From contig NZ_CP048222.1 in NCBI RefSeq assembly GCF_010119975.1, positions 2,501,501 to 2,565,500 on the forward strand: DNA of 64,000 nt. Direction: 5' to 3'. This DNA is from Rhodocytophaga rosea. Lineage in GTDB: Bacteria > Bacteroidota > Bacteroidia > Cytophagales > 172606-1. A model generated the notes under the pieces. That model saw nothing but the letters and a program-made list of their open reading frames with translations. It made no database searches and was not told the origin of the DNA. Positions within the stretch are counted from its first letter, which is position 1. Each line of letters begins with the position of its first letter. The position numbers and the translations under genes are program-made. Below are positions 34,589-44,542 of the stretch, in pieces.

Positions 34589-35473
34589 ATGAAAGTTAAC
34601 TGGTTACATACAACAGAATATCCTTTTCAGTCCCGGTTCTTTGAGGTAAACGGACAAAGGCTGCATTATATTGATGAAGGAGCCGGAGAAATTATGTTAT
34701 TTGTGCATGGTACGCCTTCCTGGAGTTTTGATTACCGGAATGTAATTAAAAGACTAAGTACCAGTTACCGTTGCATGGCCATCGACCATATTGGTTTTGG
34801 CCTTTCCAGCAAACCAGAACATTATGATTATTCCACTGTTAACCACAGCCAAACGCTATCGGCTTTTATACTGGAGAAAAATCTGAGCAATATTACGCTG
34901 GTTGTGCATGACTTTGGTGGGCCCATTGGCCTGAATATGGCTATCAATCATCCGGAACGCATCAAGAATATAGTAATATTGAATTCATGGCTCTGGAGCA
35001 GTACACAAGAACCCGAATATATTAAGCTGAGCAGAATATTAAAAAGTCCGCTTTTACCCGTTTTATACCGGTATTTTAATTTTTCACCTAAGTTTATCCT
35101 TCCGCAGTCTTTCGGAGAAAAAAAACTTTCCAAAGCCTTGCGCTCGCAGTTTACCAAACCTTTTGCCAATAAAAGCCAGAGAAATGGAACACTAGCATTT
35201 GCCAGATCTTTACTCAATGACCAGGAATGGTTTGAGGAACTCTGGCAGCAACGGCATATTCTGGCAGAAAAACCTGTATTGCTGATCTGGGGCATGAAAG
35301 ATAAATTTATTACCCCTGCCTATTTACAGAAATTTGCCTCAGGTTTTCCGGATGCTTATGTTGTTGAATTGCCCACCTGCGGTCATTTTCCCCAGGAAGA
35401 AGAACCTGAAAAAGTAGCCGATGCGATCAGGAGTTTTGTAAAGGACAGAAAGTATTCGCAACCTGCCCAATAA
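34589..35473 (+). CDS. Alpha/beta hydrolase, haloalkane-dehalogenase-like
   Basis: 294 residues, the size of haloalkane dehalogenases. The oxyanion-hole motif HGTPSWSF is at 40-47. The nucleophile elbow is VVHDFGGPIG, with Asp108 where esterases have Ser. A late acid lies in IWGMKDKFI and the catalytic His in TCGHFPQEEEPE. An Asp nucleophile with HD[FW]GG is the mark of haloalkane dehalogenases and epoxide hydrolases. HGTPSWSF favours the dehalogenase branch, but natural substrate and activity are unproven. Preceded by a Crp-like regulator on the same strand. Confidence 0.88.
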   Translation: MKVNWLHTTEYPFQSRFFEVNGQRLHYIDEGAGEIMLFVHGTPSWSFDYRNVIKRLSTSYRCMAIDHIGFGLSSKPEHYDYSTVNHSQTLSAFILEKNLSNITLVVHDFGGPIGLNMAINHPERIKNIVILNSWLWSSTQEPEYIKLSRILKSPLLPVLYRYFNFSPKFILPQSFGEKKLSKALRSQFTKPFANKSQRNGTLAFARSLLNDQEWFEELWQQRHILAEKPVLLIWGMKDKFITPAYLQKFASGFPDAYVVELPTCGHFPQEEEPEKVADAIRSFVKDRKYSQPAQ

Positions 35474-35496
35474 AATCTAATCCGGGGTTAAACAAA

Positions 35497-35524
35497 AAAG
35501 ACAATACTTTGCGGTATTGTCTTT
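35497..35524. terminator. Bidirectional terminator between convergent genes
   Basis: Arms AAAGACAATAC (35497-35507) and GTATTGTCTTT (35514-35524) pair perfectly over 11 bases. An A-run precedes and a T-rich stretch follows, so it can serve both the hydrolase gene and the minus-strand coiled-coil gene. Confidence 0.8.
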
Positions 35525-35546
35525 CTATATAAGAATTAGAATAAGC

Positions 35547-36467
35547 TTATTTCACTACAAAAGAACCTTGCCCGATTCTATAGCCATCAGCATAGAGTTC
35601 TACGATGTGCTTACCGGTTTTATAGGCATTGCCTTTGTCGTACACAAAAGTTATCTGCTGACGGGTATTATCAAATAAAATCTGTTGTTTGGCAGTATAG
35701 AAGGTTTCTTTTCCTTCAAACATAAACGTGCCGCCACCCATAGCCAGGTCAAACAGCGCAGCGCCATCCGGTTCGATCAGGCGCATGTAAATGTCTTTCG
35801 ATTCAATTTCAGCTACATTGTTTTCTGCCAGATTAAATGCAATTTTAATCTTGTCTACTTGTTTAGCCCGGTATTCACCGCCATCTCTTTCTTTGCCTTT
35901 TTCATTTAAGGCATTAATAGCCAGGTTTTCTGTTTTTAACGCAGAAGCTACCGCCACTTTTTCAGACAATTGCTGTTTTTGCTGCTCAATGGCACTGATG
36001 GAATCATTCAGCTGATTTTTTTGCGTTTTGAGCGTTGTATTTTCCGAATATAGTTCCTCATTTACTGCTTTCAGTTTGGAAATTTCCTCATCTTTGGTCG
36101 TAAGTAGAGTTTCATAGGCTTCTAATTTCTCAGTTAAACGACGGCGTTCAGAAGCAGTAGCTGTTTTGAGTGTATTTCTTTCTTTCTCCAGGTCTGCCTT
36201 CGCTTTTGTTAACTCTTCTACATCACCGCCCAGTTTCCGAACTTCGGTAATACGCAGGTCAAGCTCTTTGGATATAGAATCCAGTTTCGTAGAGGTAGCA
36301 TCCAGTTCCGCATCTTTCGCCTGGATCACTACATCTTTCTGCTGGCTTTCTTCTTTGTTTCTGAAATTCAGATAAAACAAGACAATATTCAATGCTATCA
36401 AAATACCAATAAAGATGGTAAGCAATATTTTTCTACTTCCTTGTTTCTCTTGGTTCTGTTCAGCCAT
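35547..36467 (-). CDS. Membrane-anchored coiled-coil protein
   Basis: 306 residues. A short polar N-terminus is followed by one membrane helix (about 14-34, ILLTIFIGILIALNIVLFY) and a long charged coiled coil (about 40-190) rich in Glu, Lys and Leu. A C-terminal beta domain of about 105 residues follows (IKIAFNLAENNVAE..IYMRLIEPDG, ending GKHIVELYADGYRIGQGSFVVK). The plan suggests a periplasmic rod tethered to the inner membrane. It is similar in layout to hypothetical proteins widespread in Cytophagales; function unknown. A good promoter lies upstream at 36502-36532. Confidence 0.8.
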   Translation of the reverse strand: MAEQNQEKQGSRKILLTIFIGILIALNIVLFYLNFRNKEESQQKDVVIQAKDAELDATSTKLDSISKELDLRITEVRKLGGDVEELTKAKADLEKERNTLKTATASERRRLTEKLEAYETLLTTKDEEISKLKAVNEELYSENTTLKTQKNQLNDSISAIEQQKQQLSEKVAVASALKTENLAINALNEKGKERDGGEYRAKQVDKIKIAFNLAENNVAEIESKDIYMRLIEPDGAALFDLAMGGGTFMFEGKETFYTAKQQILFDNTRQQITFVYDKGNAYKTGKHIVELYADGYRIGQGSFVVK

Positions 36468-36501
36468 GTTAGTAATATATTAACTTTTTTAGTTGTTAAC
36501 G

Positions 36502-36532
36502 CAAAATTAGTTTTTTATTGAGTGAAGTCAAA
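36502..36532 (-). promoter_or_regulatory. Bacteroidota-type promoter for coiled-coil gene
   Basis: Minus strand: TTTG (36532-36529), a 19-base spacer and TAATTTTG (36509-36502), a full match to the consensus TTG-N19-TAnnTTTG, 35 bases before the start codon. Confidence 0.65.
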
Positions 36533-36659
36533 CATTTTTAAACCGCTTCCTGCACAATTGTATAAATTTTTCAGTAAGATATTGAATTAAAACTCTTTGA
36601 AGCCACTTTTGCGAGGTAAATAACTAAAAAAAATTAGCTATAGATGGGTTTGAAGCCTT

Positions 36660-37433
36660 CTATAATGCCCATTGGTTAAGCACTGGCAAGGCATGATGGG
36701 CTGTTAAGTCAAAAGCACACGGCACTACCGAAATATAATTATTAGTTAACGCCCATTCGTCAGTGTCTTCACCTTTGTCCTCATTTACAAAATTACCAGC
36801 CATCCAGAAATACCTGCGTCCGTAAGGGTCCTTACGCTGATCGAATACTTCCTGCCATTTAGCATGCGCCTGGCGGCAGATTTTGATGCCCTTTATTTTC
36901 TCATCGGATTTTGCCGGAATATTCACGTTCAGGGCAATATCTGGCGGAAGTCCGTGTTCGAGCACCTGTAAGGCAATTTTCTTTACAAATTCTGCGGTAT
37001 GCGAGAAATCAGCCTGATGCGAATAATCGCACAGGGAAAAACCAATAGCCGGCAAGCCTTCAATAGCGGCTTCAATCGCCGCAGACATGGTGCCGGAATA
37101 TAACACACTAATAGATGAATTACTTCCATGATTGATCCCGCTTACGACCAGATCTGGCGTACGGTCTTTCAATACATGGTGCTTGGCCAGTTTAACACAA
37201 TCAGCAGGCGTGCCGGAACATTCATAGGCATCTATTCCTTCGAAAATCGTAGAGGGGTCTAAACGCAATGTATTGCCTACTGTAATCGCATGCCCCATCC
37301 CGGACTGAGGACTATCTGGTGCTACTACCACAACTTCTCCTAATTCACACATCACTTCTACCAGGGTTTTTATACCGGGAGAAGTAATCCCATCATCGTT
37401 GGAAACAAGTATTAAAGGTTTTTTTTTAGCCAT
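36660..37433 (-). CDS. surE: 5'/3'-nucleotidase SurE
   Basis: 257 residues from ATG 37433 (MAKKKPLILVSNDDGITSPG). The 30-residue upstream extension to 37523 is not family-like. The metal-binding Asp pair D13-D14 in SNDDG, Ser/Asn residues in PDSPQSGMGHA, and VSGINHGSNSS are all present. The family dephosphorylates nucleoside 5'- and 3'-monophosphates in stationary-phase and stress survival. The stop-to-neighbour distance and shared strand suggest it follows the exported hypothetical gene upstream (37526-38188). Confidence 0.95.
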   Translation of the reverse strand: MAKKKPLILVSNDDGITSPGIKTLVEVMCELGEVVVVAPDSPQSGMGHAITVGNTLRLDPSTIFEGIDAYECSGTPADCVKLAKHHVLKDRTPDLVVSGINHGSNSSISVLYSGTMSAAIEAAIEGLPAIGFSLCDYSHQADFSHTAEFVKKIALQVLEHGLPPDIALNVNIPAKSDEKIKGIKICRQAHAKWQEVFDQRKDPYGRRYFWMAGNFVNEDKGEDTDEWALTNNYISVVPCAFDLTAHHALPVLNQWAL

Positions 37434-37525
37434 TATTGTAATCAGATATTTTAAACCGGAAGTTAATAAGATAGTCAGGCATCTCTCCGGACACAAAGCT
37501 ACCTTCCCTTTTAAGAAACACAAGC

Positions 37526-38188
37526 TTATTTAATAGAATTATAGTAATTGATAATCTGAATGAGGTCGTATTTATCGCTGTAGCGGAGCCGGTTTTCGCT
37601 TACAAACTTTTTTACATCACCAGATTTCTCTTTAATCAGGTAGAAAAAGTCCCGCTTGGAGCCATCGTATCTGCGGATGCGGCCATTTTCAAAGCCAAAG
37701 AAAAAATCGTTGCTCAACCTGGTTCTGGTATAATACCTGCTGCTCGACCAGTAACTGTATTGGGGAATATTTTCTGTAACTAATTTTTCACGGGCCAGCA
37801 AACTCACATTTCCCTCCGTGAGCAATTCAAATAACATGGGTACTTTATAGGAAGATTCTACCGCATATGGCAATGCAAAAAAACGCCTATCGGTCATCAT
37901 ATCCGGGTCATATACCTGAAAAGACCAGATCTGCCTGGCAGAATACGTTTTGATGGTATTATCCGTATTGATCTGTACCAGGTCAGATTGCAGTTCATAG
38001 TGAATATCGCCATCCAGGGTGTCTCCTTCTGCCAGTACCAAAGTGCCTTTATACCAGATATCCCGGTATCCATCGGTTTGTGCGTATACCGCAGGCATTT
38101 GCATCACACACACAAAAAACCACAGGGATAGACATGGGAAGTATTTATAAAGAATGTTACGTTTTCTACGATATACTTGCTGATTCAT
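37526..38188 (-). CDS. Hypothetical exported protein
   Basis: 220 residues, not recognised. A basic N-terminus and hydrophobic stretch ending MPAVYAQTDG give a signal peptide with cleavage near VYA|Q. The mature part is rich in aromatic residues and beta-like (WYKGTLVLAEGDTLDGDIHYEL, YWSSSRYYTRTRL). The motif G.LVL.dGdtl.G.I occurs in many Bacteroidota periplasmic proteins. It lies 92 bases upstream of surE on the same strand. Confidence 0.75.
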   Translation of the reverse strand: MNQQVYRRKRNILYKYFPCLSLWFFVCVMQMPAVYAQTDGYRDIWYKGTLVLAEGDTLDGDIHYELQSDLVQINTDNTIKTYSARQIWSFQVYDPDMMTDRRFFALPYAVESSYKVPMLFELLTEGNVSLLAREKLVTENIPQYSYWSSSRYYTRTRLSNDFFFGFENGRIRRYDGSKRDFFYLIKEKSGDVKKFVSENRLRYSDKYDLIQIINYYNSIK

Positions 38189-38255
38189 TGATTCTTAGTA
38201 GTGATAATACGGGACATACAACTGAGAAATAGACATTGCTTTGTAAGAAAACGTA

Positions 38256-38290
38256 AAAAAGCAGGTTACTGGTTAAGTTTCCTGCTTTTT
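38256..38290 (-). terminator. Terminator downstream of ribBA
   Basis: Arms AAAAAGCAGG (38256-38265) and CCTGCTTTTT (38281-38290) pair over 10 bases around a 15-base loop. On the minus strand the stem is followed by T-rich sequence, just after the ribBA stop. Confidence 0.7.
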
Positions 38291-38324
38291 ACTCTATATT
38301 CTTTAATTACATACGCTCAGCTTT

Positions 38325-39554
38325 TTATTGACTGTTATTTAAAATGGTATGACCCATTTTATCGCGTTTAGTGGTCAGGTAACTCAAATTATAGGGATTG
38401 GAAGGTATTTCTATCGGCACACTTTCCACGATTTCCAGTCCATAGCCAATTAAACCAGCCCGTTTTTTCGGGTTATTGCTGATCAGCCGTATTTTAGTAA
38501 TTCCCAAGTCACGCAGAATCTGAGCGCCTACGCCGTAATCCCGTTCATCCATCTGAAATCCCAGTTCTATATTAGCTTGTACCGTATCCCGGCCCATTTC
38601 CTGTAATTTGTAGGCTTTCAGTTTATTCAGCAAGCCAATTCCACGGCCTTCCTGGTTCATATATAATACTACTCCTTTACCAGCCGCTTCTACCGTTTGC
38701 ATAGCCGCATGCAATTGTCCGCCACAGTCGCAGCGGCAAGAACCAAAAATATCGCCTGTAACACAGGAAGAATGTACCCGTACCAGTACAGGTTCATCTT
38801 TTTCCCAGGTTCCTTTTACCAGAGCCAGGTGCAGATCGCCGGTATTTTCCTGCCGGTAGGCAATCAGGTCGAAATGGCCAAATTCGGTGGGCATATCTAC
38901 GCCAATTTCCCGTTTAATCAGGCTTTCTTTTTTAAGCCGGTATTCAATAAGATCTTTGATAGAAACCAGCTTCAGTCCCTGTTTATCAGCCATTTTGCGC
39001 AGTTCAGGCAAACGGGCCATAGTGCCATCTTCATTGAGGATTTCTATAAGCACTCCTGCCGGTTTTAAACCAGCCAGCCTGGCAAAATCTATGGTTGCTT
39101 CCGTATGCCCTGACCGGCGCAATACGCCCCCTTTGCGGGCTCTCAGCGGGAAAATATGTCCCGGACGGCCAAGTTCTTCGGGTTTGGTTTCCGGATTTAC
39201 CAGGGCCTGAATCGTTTTGGCCCTGTCGCTGGCAGAAATACCAGTGGTACAACCATGCCCCAGTAAATCTACTGATACGGTAAAAGGCGTGCCATGAGAA
39301 GCCGTATTACGGCCTACCATCAATTCTAACCCAAGTTCTTCGCATCTTTCTTCGGTAAGTGGGGTACACATCAGGCCTCTGGCCTCCCGGATCATAAAAT
39401 TGACGATTTCGGGCGTTACTTTTTCTGCGGCACAAATCAGGTCGCCTTCATTTTCACGATCTTCGTCGTCTACTACAATAATTACTTTTCCTTGCCGTAT
39501 ATCTTCGATCGCTTCTTCTATGGTATCGAGCTTTATTGGTGAATCGTTTTGCAT
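38325..39554 (-). CDS. ribBA: Bifunctional DHBP synthase / GTP cyclohydrolase II (riboflavin)
   Basis: 409 residues from ATG 39554 ([19 protein letters not shown]); the upstream in-frame start at 39611 adds 19 non-conserved residues. The N-terminal RibB domain has [12 protein letters not shown] and the SRKGGVLRR-like [12 protein letters not shown] region. The C-terminal RibA domain has zinc cysteines in [19 protein letters not shown] and [16 protein letters not shown], with the catalytic Arg region [11 protein letters not shown]. It makes both precursors of riboflavin from ribulose 5-phosphate and GTP. No FMN riboswitch is visible in the 299 bases upstream. Confidence 0.97.
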   Translation of the reverse strand: MQNDSPIKLDTIEEAIEDIRQGKVIIVVDDEDRENEGDLICAAEKVTPEIVNFMIREARGLMCTPLTEERCEELGLELMVGRNTASHGTPFTVSVDLLGHGCTTGISASDRAKTIQALVNPETKPEELGRPGHIFPLRARKGGVLRRSGHTEATIDFARLAGLKPAGVLIEILNEDGTMARLPELRKMADKQGLKLVSIKDLIEYRLKKESLIKREIGVDMPTEFGHFDLIAYRQENTGDLHLALVKGTWEKDEPVLVRVHSSCVTGDIFGSCRCDCGGQLHAAMQTVEAAGKGVVLYMNQEGRGIGLLNKLKAYKLQEMGRDTVQANIELGFQMDERDYGVGAQILRDLGITKIRLISNNPKKRAGLIGYGLEIVESVPIEIPSNPYNLSYLTTKRDKMGHTILNNSQ

Positions 39555-39853
39555 AATTATATTTTCAAATGAATGTTTAGGAAGCAGTAGATGTATGTTG
39601 CAGGAAGGCAAACAAGTTGATGGCTGCAGTTTTCATACATGAATCTACACTTCTATGCCCATAACAAATTTATCACTAAAAAAGTCTTTTTATATACTTG
39701 CCGGAATATCAGGGTTTTTCCTGGCACAAAGGTAAACTTTCTTTAGAATCGAAAACGGCTGTTTTTTATTTATTGATAATACAACAAAATTTATTGTTTT
39801 TTACTTATTTGTGGCAGAATGATTATTTTGTACGGCAGCTATATCCTTCCACT

Positions 39854-40225
39854 ATGTTAAACAAGGCACAAAAAGAATTTCTGGTCGGAGAGTTGAACAG
39901 ATTTACTACCTATCACAACATTAGTTCTGATAGAACAGATGACACCCTTGCTATTGAAGAATTATCTGATTTTTCCCTGCGCCGCAAAAAAGCCATCCTG
40001 CTGGAAGCCATTACCTGGTGTATGGTATTTATTGTGATGATTATTGTGCTGCTGTACCGCAAAAGACCCTTGAATGTGGCTGCATTTATTACTTTTTTTG
40101 TGCTTACGATAGGTAGCTTCAGCTTATTGCTGCGTGCCATGTATGCCCTGGGCCGTAACCGCAAATTCAGGCTGATTGTAAAAATGCTGAAGCTTAATGA
40201 AGAAACCAGAGATCATGTAAATTAA
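39854..40225 (+). CDS. Small hypothetical membrane protein
   Basis: 123 residues from ATG 39854 (MLNKAQKEFLVGELNRFTTYH); the longer frame from 39698 starts in untypical sequence and is disfavoured. A polar N-terminal half of about 60 residues is followed by two membrane helices (about 61-78 and 85-106). Not recognised. It lies alone upstream of the lpd gene. Confidence 0.6.
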   Translation: MLNKAQKEFLVGELNRFTTYHNISSDRTDDTLAIEELSDFSLRRKKAILLEAITWCMVFIVMIIVLLYRKRPLNVAAFITFFVLTIGSFSLLLRAMYALGRNRKFRLIVKMLKLNEETRDHVN

Positions 40226-40336
40226 GCCATAAATTGCCCTTATTCCACAATGTAGAGCTTCATACACAAGCAAGGCAGCCTGGTTTAGCTTCAAACAAAG
40301 CAAAGTCTTAAACCTTATTTAAATAAAACTTTGTTA

Positions 40337-40344
40337 TAAATTTG
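40337..40344 (+). promoter_or_regulatory. TAnnTTTG -7 element upstream of lpd
   Basis: TAAATTTG lies 31 bases before the ATG at 40376. No clear TTG is placed 19-21 bases upstream, so only the -7 element is supported. Confidence 0.4.
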
Positions 40345-40354
40345 CGTCCATTAA

Positions 40355-41769
<1,415 letters not shown>

Positions 41770-41789
41770 AATAGAGACTGGACGCTGGA

Positions 41790-41880
41790 GGATGGAAGTT
41801 AGAAGATGGACTGCTTACCAGACATTTCTAATTTTCAACCTTCTACGTTCAAACTTCCAACCAACTTCTAAATCCCTTAT
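41790..41880. repeat. Purine/pyrimidine inverted repeat between lpd and ridA
   Basis: A GGA/GAAG-rich stretch (about 41788-41812, with GGAAGTTAGAAGATGGA) is followed by its loosely complementary pyrimidine-rich partner (about 41828-41872, with CAACCTTCTACGTTC and AACTTCCAACC). Such mirror-like palindromes are common in Bacteroidota spacers. It may be a 3' structure of the lpd transcript. Confidence 0.4.
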
Positions 41881-41891
41881 TTCCATTTTGT

Positions 41892-42272
41892 ATGGTTAAG
41901 AAAATCATTAATAGTTCCAAAGCTCCATCTCCTATTGGTCCCTACAGCCAGGCAGTACTAGTGGGCAATACCTTATATGTATCCGGCCAGATTTCCCTGG
42001 ACCCAGCTACTGGTTCTCTGGTAACCGATGACATTGTGCGGGAAACCAATCAGGTGATGCAAAACCTGAAACATATTCTGGCTGAAGCCGGAGCCGGTTT
42101 TTCAAGCATTGTAAAGACTACCATTTTTGTAAAAGATTTAAATAACTTCGCAAAAATCAACGAAGTGTACGGAAGTTATTTCGACCATCAGCCACCTGCC
42201 AGGGAAACAGTAGAAGTAAGCCGGCTTCCCAAAGATGTGAATGTAGAAATTTCCTGTATTGCTGTGATCTGA
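41892..42272 (+). CDS. RidA family reactive enamine/imine deaminase
   Basis: 126 residues. N-terminal APSPIGPYSQAVLVGNTLYVSGQISLDP and C-terminal PPARETVEVSRLPKDVNVEISCIAVI are the family signatures, with the conserved active-site Arg in PPARETV. RidA hydrolyses 2-aminoacrylate and related imines from PLP enzymes, protecting metabolism. It lies alone, 122 bases after lpd. Confidence 0.93.
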   Translation: MVKKIINSSKAPSPIGPYSQAVLVGNTLYVSGQISLDPATGSLVTDDIVRETNQVMQNLKHILAEAGAGFSSIVKTTIFVKDLNNFAKINEVYGSYFDHQPPARETVEVSRLPKDVNVEISCIAVI

Positions 42273-42345
42273 GCGCAGAAAAACATATATTCCGGATAAA
42301 TTCTGCTTCAGAATACGCTTCTCCTTACCAGCTATATACGGTTCC

Positions 42346-42771
42346 ATGAAACACTTTATCCGGCTTCTGCTGCTGATTCCTCCATTGCTATCGCTTAACT
42401 GTAAGCGGGATTGTTATCCATATAAGGAACCTGAATTAAAAGCAGTATTTTCACTGGGTGATATTCCTTTTGAGCGGGTTTACGGTTTGGGCGGAAAAGG
42501 TGATATCTCCCGCAAAAAGGATGGCTATTACTATCTGCCTGTTTCCCTTCATGCCGATAGCGTGACTTATATATTTGAGCATCCTCCCCGTATAGATACA
42601 CTTACTATTTTTTATTCCCGTTCGTTCTTTTTTGAATATGAAAGATGCGGCTATGAAGTAAGGGTGGGCGGTGGAGATGTAAACACTACCTTTACACAAG
42701 CATGGGTTAACTTCTTTGATAATAATGGTTTTGCTACAAGAGGAACTTATGAAGTTATTATTGAAGAGTAG
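42346..42771 (+). CDS. Hypothetical lipoprotein, DUF6452-like
   Basis: 141 residues. MKHFIRLLLLIPPLLSLNCKRDCYP is a lipoprotein signal with Cys19. The mature part is beta-rich (YYYLPVSLHADSVTYIFEHPPRIDTLTIFYSRSF, ERCGYEVRVGGG). It overlaps the following outer-membrane-type gene by 23 bases on the same strand. This pairing resembles the DUF6452-DUF6048 pair common in Bacteroidota, and I assign the family only by that resemblance. Likely an envelope protein. Confidence 0.6.
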   Translation: MKHFIRLLLLIPPLLSLNCKRDCYPYKEPELKAVFSLGDIPFERVYGLGGKGDISRKKDGYYYLPVSLHADSVTYIFEHPPRIDTLTIFYSRSFFFEYERCGYEVRVGGGDVNTTFTQAWVNFFDNNGFATRGTYEVIIEE

Positions 42772-43393
42772 TTTGATAGGTTGTTTACTGTTGTATGGAC
42801 AGGCAGCTTTCGGGCAGAATTCAACCCGTAATGTATATATCGGTATCGATATTTTTAAAAATCTACCTCCTCTGGTAAAAGGATACTTTTTTCAGAAAAG
42901 TCTCATTATCGAACCTTCCGTCTGGATTCCCTTGGGTTATGGCGGATGGCACTTGAATTTTACGCCAGGCTATTCTTCTATTTATGCGAATCCGGTTTAT
43001 AAAAACCTGGAATACAATAATGAAGGTATATTTTTGAAAGGAGGCGTAAACTATCTTTTTATGGACTATTTCTCCTTTGGTATAGTCGCTTGTGCATCCA
43101 GGTATAGTGAATTCGGGCGCTACATTTTGGAAGGGCCATATTACGGAGGAAAAGAATTTCCTTTTCAGCGCAGGCAAGTAAGGGTATTAGGTTTAGAAAC
43201 ACAGGCAATAATAAAATTTCCTCTTAGCAAACGTTTCTTTCTGGCATTTATAGCCCGGAGTGGAATACATAATTTGGATAGAGCACTAAGTCCGGAATCT
43301 TACTACATTCCTGGAATGGGCGTAACTTCCAGAGATATCAATATTACAGCCGGCGGAAGTATAAGCTTGCAATATGCCATTCCGCTTAAGTAG
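42749..43393 (+). CDS. Hypothetical outer-membrane beta-barrel, DUF6048-like
   Basis: 214 residues from ATG 42749 (MKLLLKSSLIGCLLLYGQAAFGQ), a clear signal peptide ending AFG|Q; the earlier start at 42716 would add a non-signal leader. The mature part has repeated amphipathic strands (SLIIEPSVWIPLGYG, LNFTPGYSSIY, GIFLKGGVNYLFMDYFSFGIVA) and ends ISLQYAIPLK, typical of a porin-like barrel. It overlaps the preceding lipoprotein gene, so the two are translationally coupled. Confidence 0.65.
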   Translation: MKLLLKSSLIGCLLLYGQAAFGQNSTRNVYIGIDIFKNLPPLVKGYFFQKSLIIEPSVWIPLGYGGWHLNFTPGYSSIYANPVYKNLEYNNEGIFLKGGVNYLFMDYFSFGIVACASRYSEFGRYILEGPYYGGKEFPFQRRQVRVLGLETQAIIKFPLSKRFFLAFIARSGIHNLDRALSPESYYIPGMGVTSRDINITAGGSISLQYAIPLK

Positions 43394-43433
43394 CTTCTTC
43401 CGGTATAGCCTTATAGGGTTTCCGCACTAAATA

Positions 43434-44072
43434 TTAAGTTTTAAGAATAGCTAACAGGAAATTAGTGTCTCTGTTAGCTTTTTTTCTTTTCCGTTTGACA
43501 CTCACGCAAGAAGGCTCTTTTTTGAGCAGATGCAAAGACCACTTTCTAATCAGATGCAGATTGATGGGTCCTTTATCTTTCCTGACTTTAGCCTCATCTT
43601 CCCTAAAGGTAACATCTAGTTGCCAATGCAAGCCATTCTCTATCGCCCAATGGCCTCTTATGTAGCGGCTGTACAAGGCAGGGTCTGTATCTGTTAAACT
43701 GCTTATATAGAACAGGGTTTGTTCTTGCTTTTTGCCTGCTATAATGCGTTTTCTTTCTACCATGACTAAAGTATGTAAGTCCTGCCATTTTTCCTTTTCC
43801 TCTACCAAATCAATGCATTGAGCAATATATACCCTACGTTCTTCTCCTCTGCCATGGGCTTTATCTAGTTGCTGATTAAAAGCGAGAGCAGACTTATTGA
43901 TTTGCATAAAATGGGCTACCTGCTCATAGAGTACACCTTGATTAGCCTTTAGGGCAATCACATAATGGGCTTGCTTATCCCTGATCTTTTCTACAATTGC
44001 CTGCTGACAAGCAATAGCATCTATAGTAATGATACTACCTTTGCAATCAAGGGTATCTAAGTAAGAGTACAC
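43434..44072 (-). pseudogene. ISAs1 transposase, C-terminal fragment
   Basis: About 212 residues, following the N-terminal fragment interrupted by the inner IS. It carries the second catalytic Asp in SIITIDAIACQQAI and the terminal region RGHWAIENGLHWQLDVTFREDEAKVRKD, with the catalytic Glu, then HLIRKWSLHLL, the family tail. A GTG at 44072 is the first start-like codon, but the true start belongs to the upstream fragment. Rejoining the fragments across the TA target gives an in-frame junction, so the insertion is what broke the gene. Confidence 0.9.
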
Positions 44073-44110
44073 AATTAAGTATAAGATTTTGGCAAATTGT
44101 ATCTTTGCTT

Positions 44111-44542
44111 ATGCGTTATATCAAGAAGATTACAGACAAGCAAAAACAAGACTTAGAGAAGATTCATAAAGATAGTAAAAGTTATCAGGAACGTAACCGT
44201 TGCCAATGTATACTGTTATCCAATCAAGGCTATCAAGTACAGAAGTTAGCAAGCATTTTTCAAGTAAGTCAGTTAAGTATTTATAAGTGGTTTGATCGCT
44301 TTGAGAAAACAGGTGTGGTAGGGTTAAAGAACCAAAAAGGGAAAGGCAGAAAACCCATCCTTACTACCAGTAATGCTACCCATGTTGAAGTAGTGGAAAA
44401 TAGCATAGAGAAAGAAAAACAACAACTTAAATTAGCTAAGCGAGAGATAGAAGCTAAATTAGGCACGGCTATGAGTGAGATGACCTTGAAGCGGTTTTTA
44501 AAAAAATTGACTACCGATGGAAACGTTTCCGTAAATGGATAA
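44111..44542 (+). CDS. IS630 family transposase, N-terminal ORF A (helix-turn-helix)
   Basis: 143 residues from ATG 44111 (a TTG at 44105 is also in frame). A helix-turn-helix segment reads YQVQKLASIFQVSQLSIYKWFDRFEKTGVVGL, followed by a basic linker and the second helical domain. The frame ends at 44542. A -1 slip at A AAA AAA (44500-44506) would fuse it to the DDE ORF and give a transposase of about 348 residues, a normal IS630 length. Alone, ORF A could bind the ends and act as inhibitor. Confidence 0.85.
   Translation: MRYIKKITDKQKQDLEKIHKDSKSYQERNRCQCILLSNQGYQVQKLASIFQVSQLSIYKWFDRFEKTGVVGLKNQKGKGRKPILTTSNATHVEVVENSIEKEKQQLKLAKREIEAKLGTAMSEMTLKRFLKKLTTDGNVSVNG
44500..44506 (+). promoter_or_regulatory. 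A AAA AAA slippery heptamer in IS630 transposase
   Basis: Codons TTA AAA AAA give X XXY YYZ = A AAA AAA in phase. After a -1 slip the reading continues IDYRWKRFRKWIKPLQN into ORF B without gap. IS630 members using -1 frameshifting are known. Confidence 0.6.

Noticed and set aside
39555-39853. Possible FMN riboswitch upstream of ribBA
   Set aside because: I looked for the conserved RFN-type segments (AGGG, GGG..C, GATTC) and did not find a consistent set.
41770-41891. CRISPR-like repeat between lpd and ridA
   Set aside because: Only one loose purine/pyrimidine inverted pair, with no regular direct repeats or spacers.
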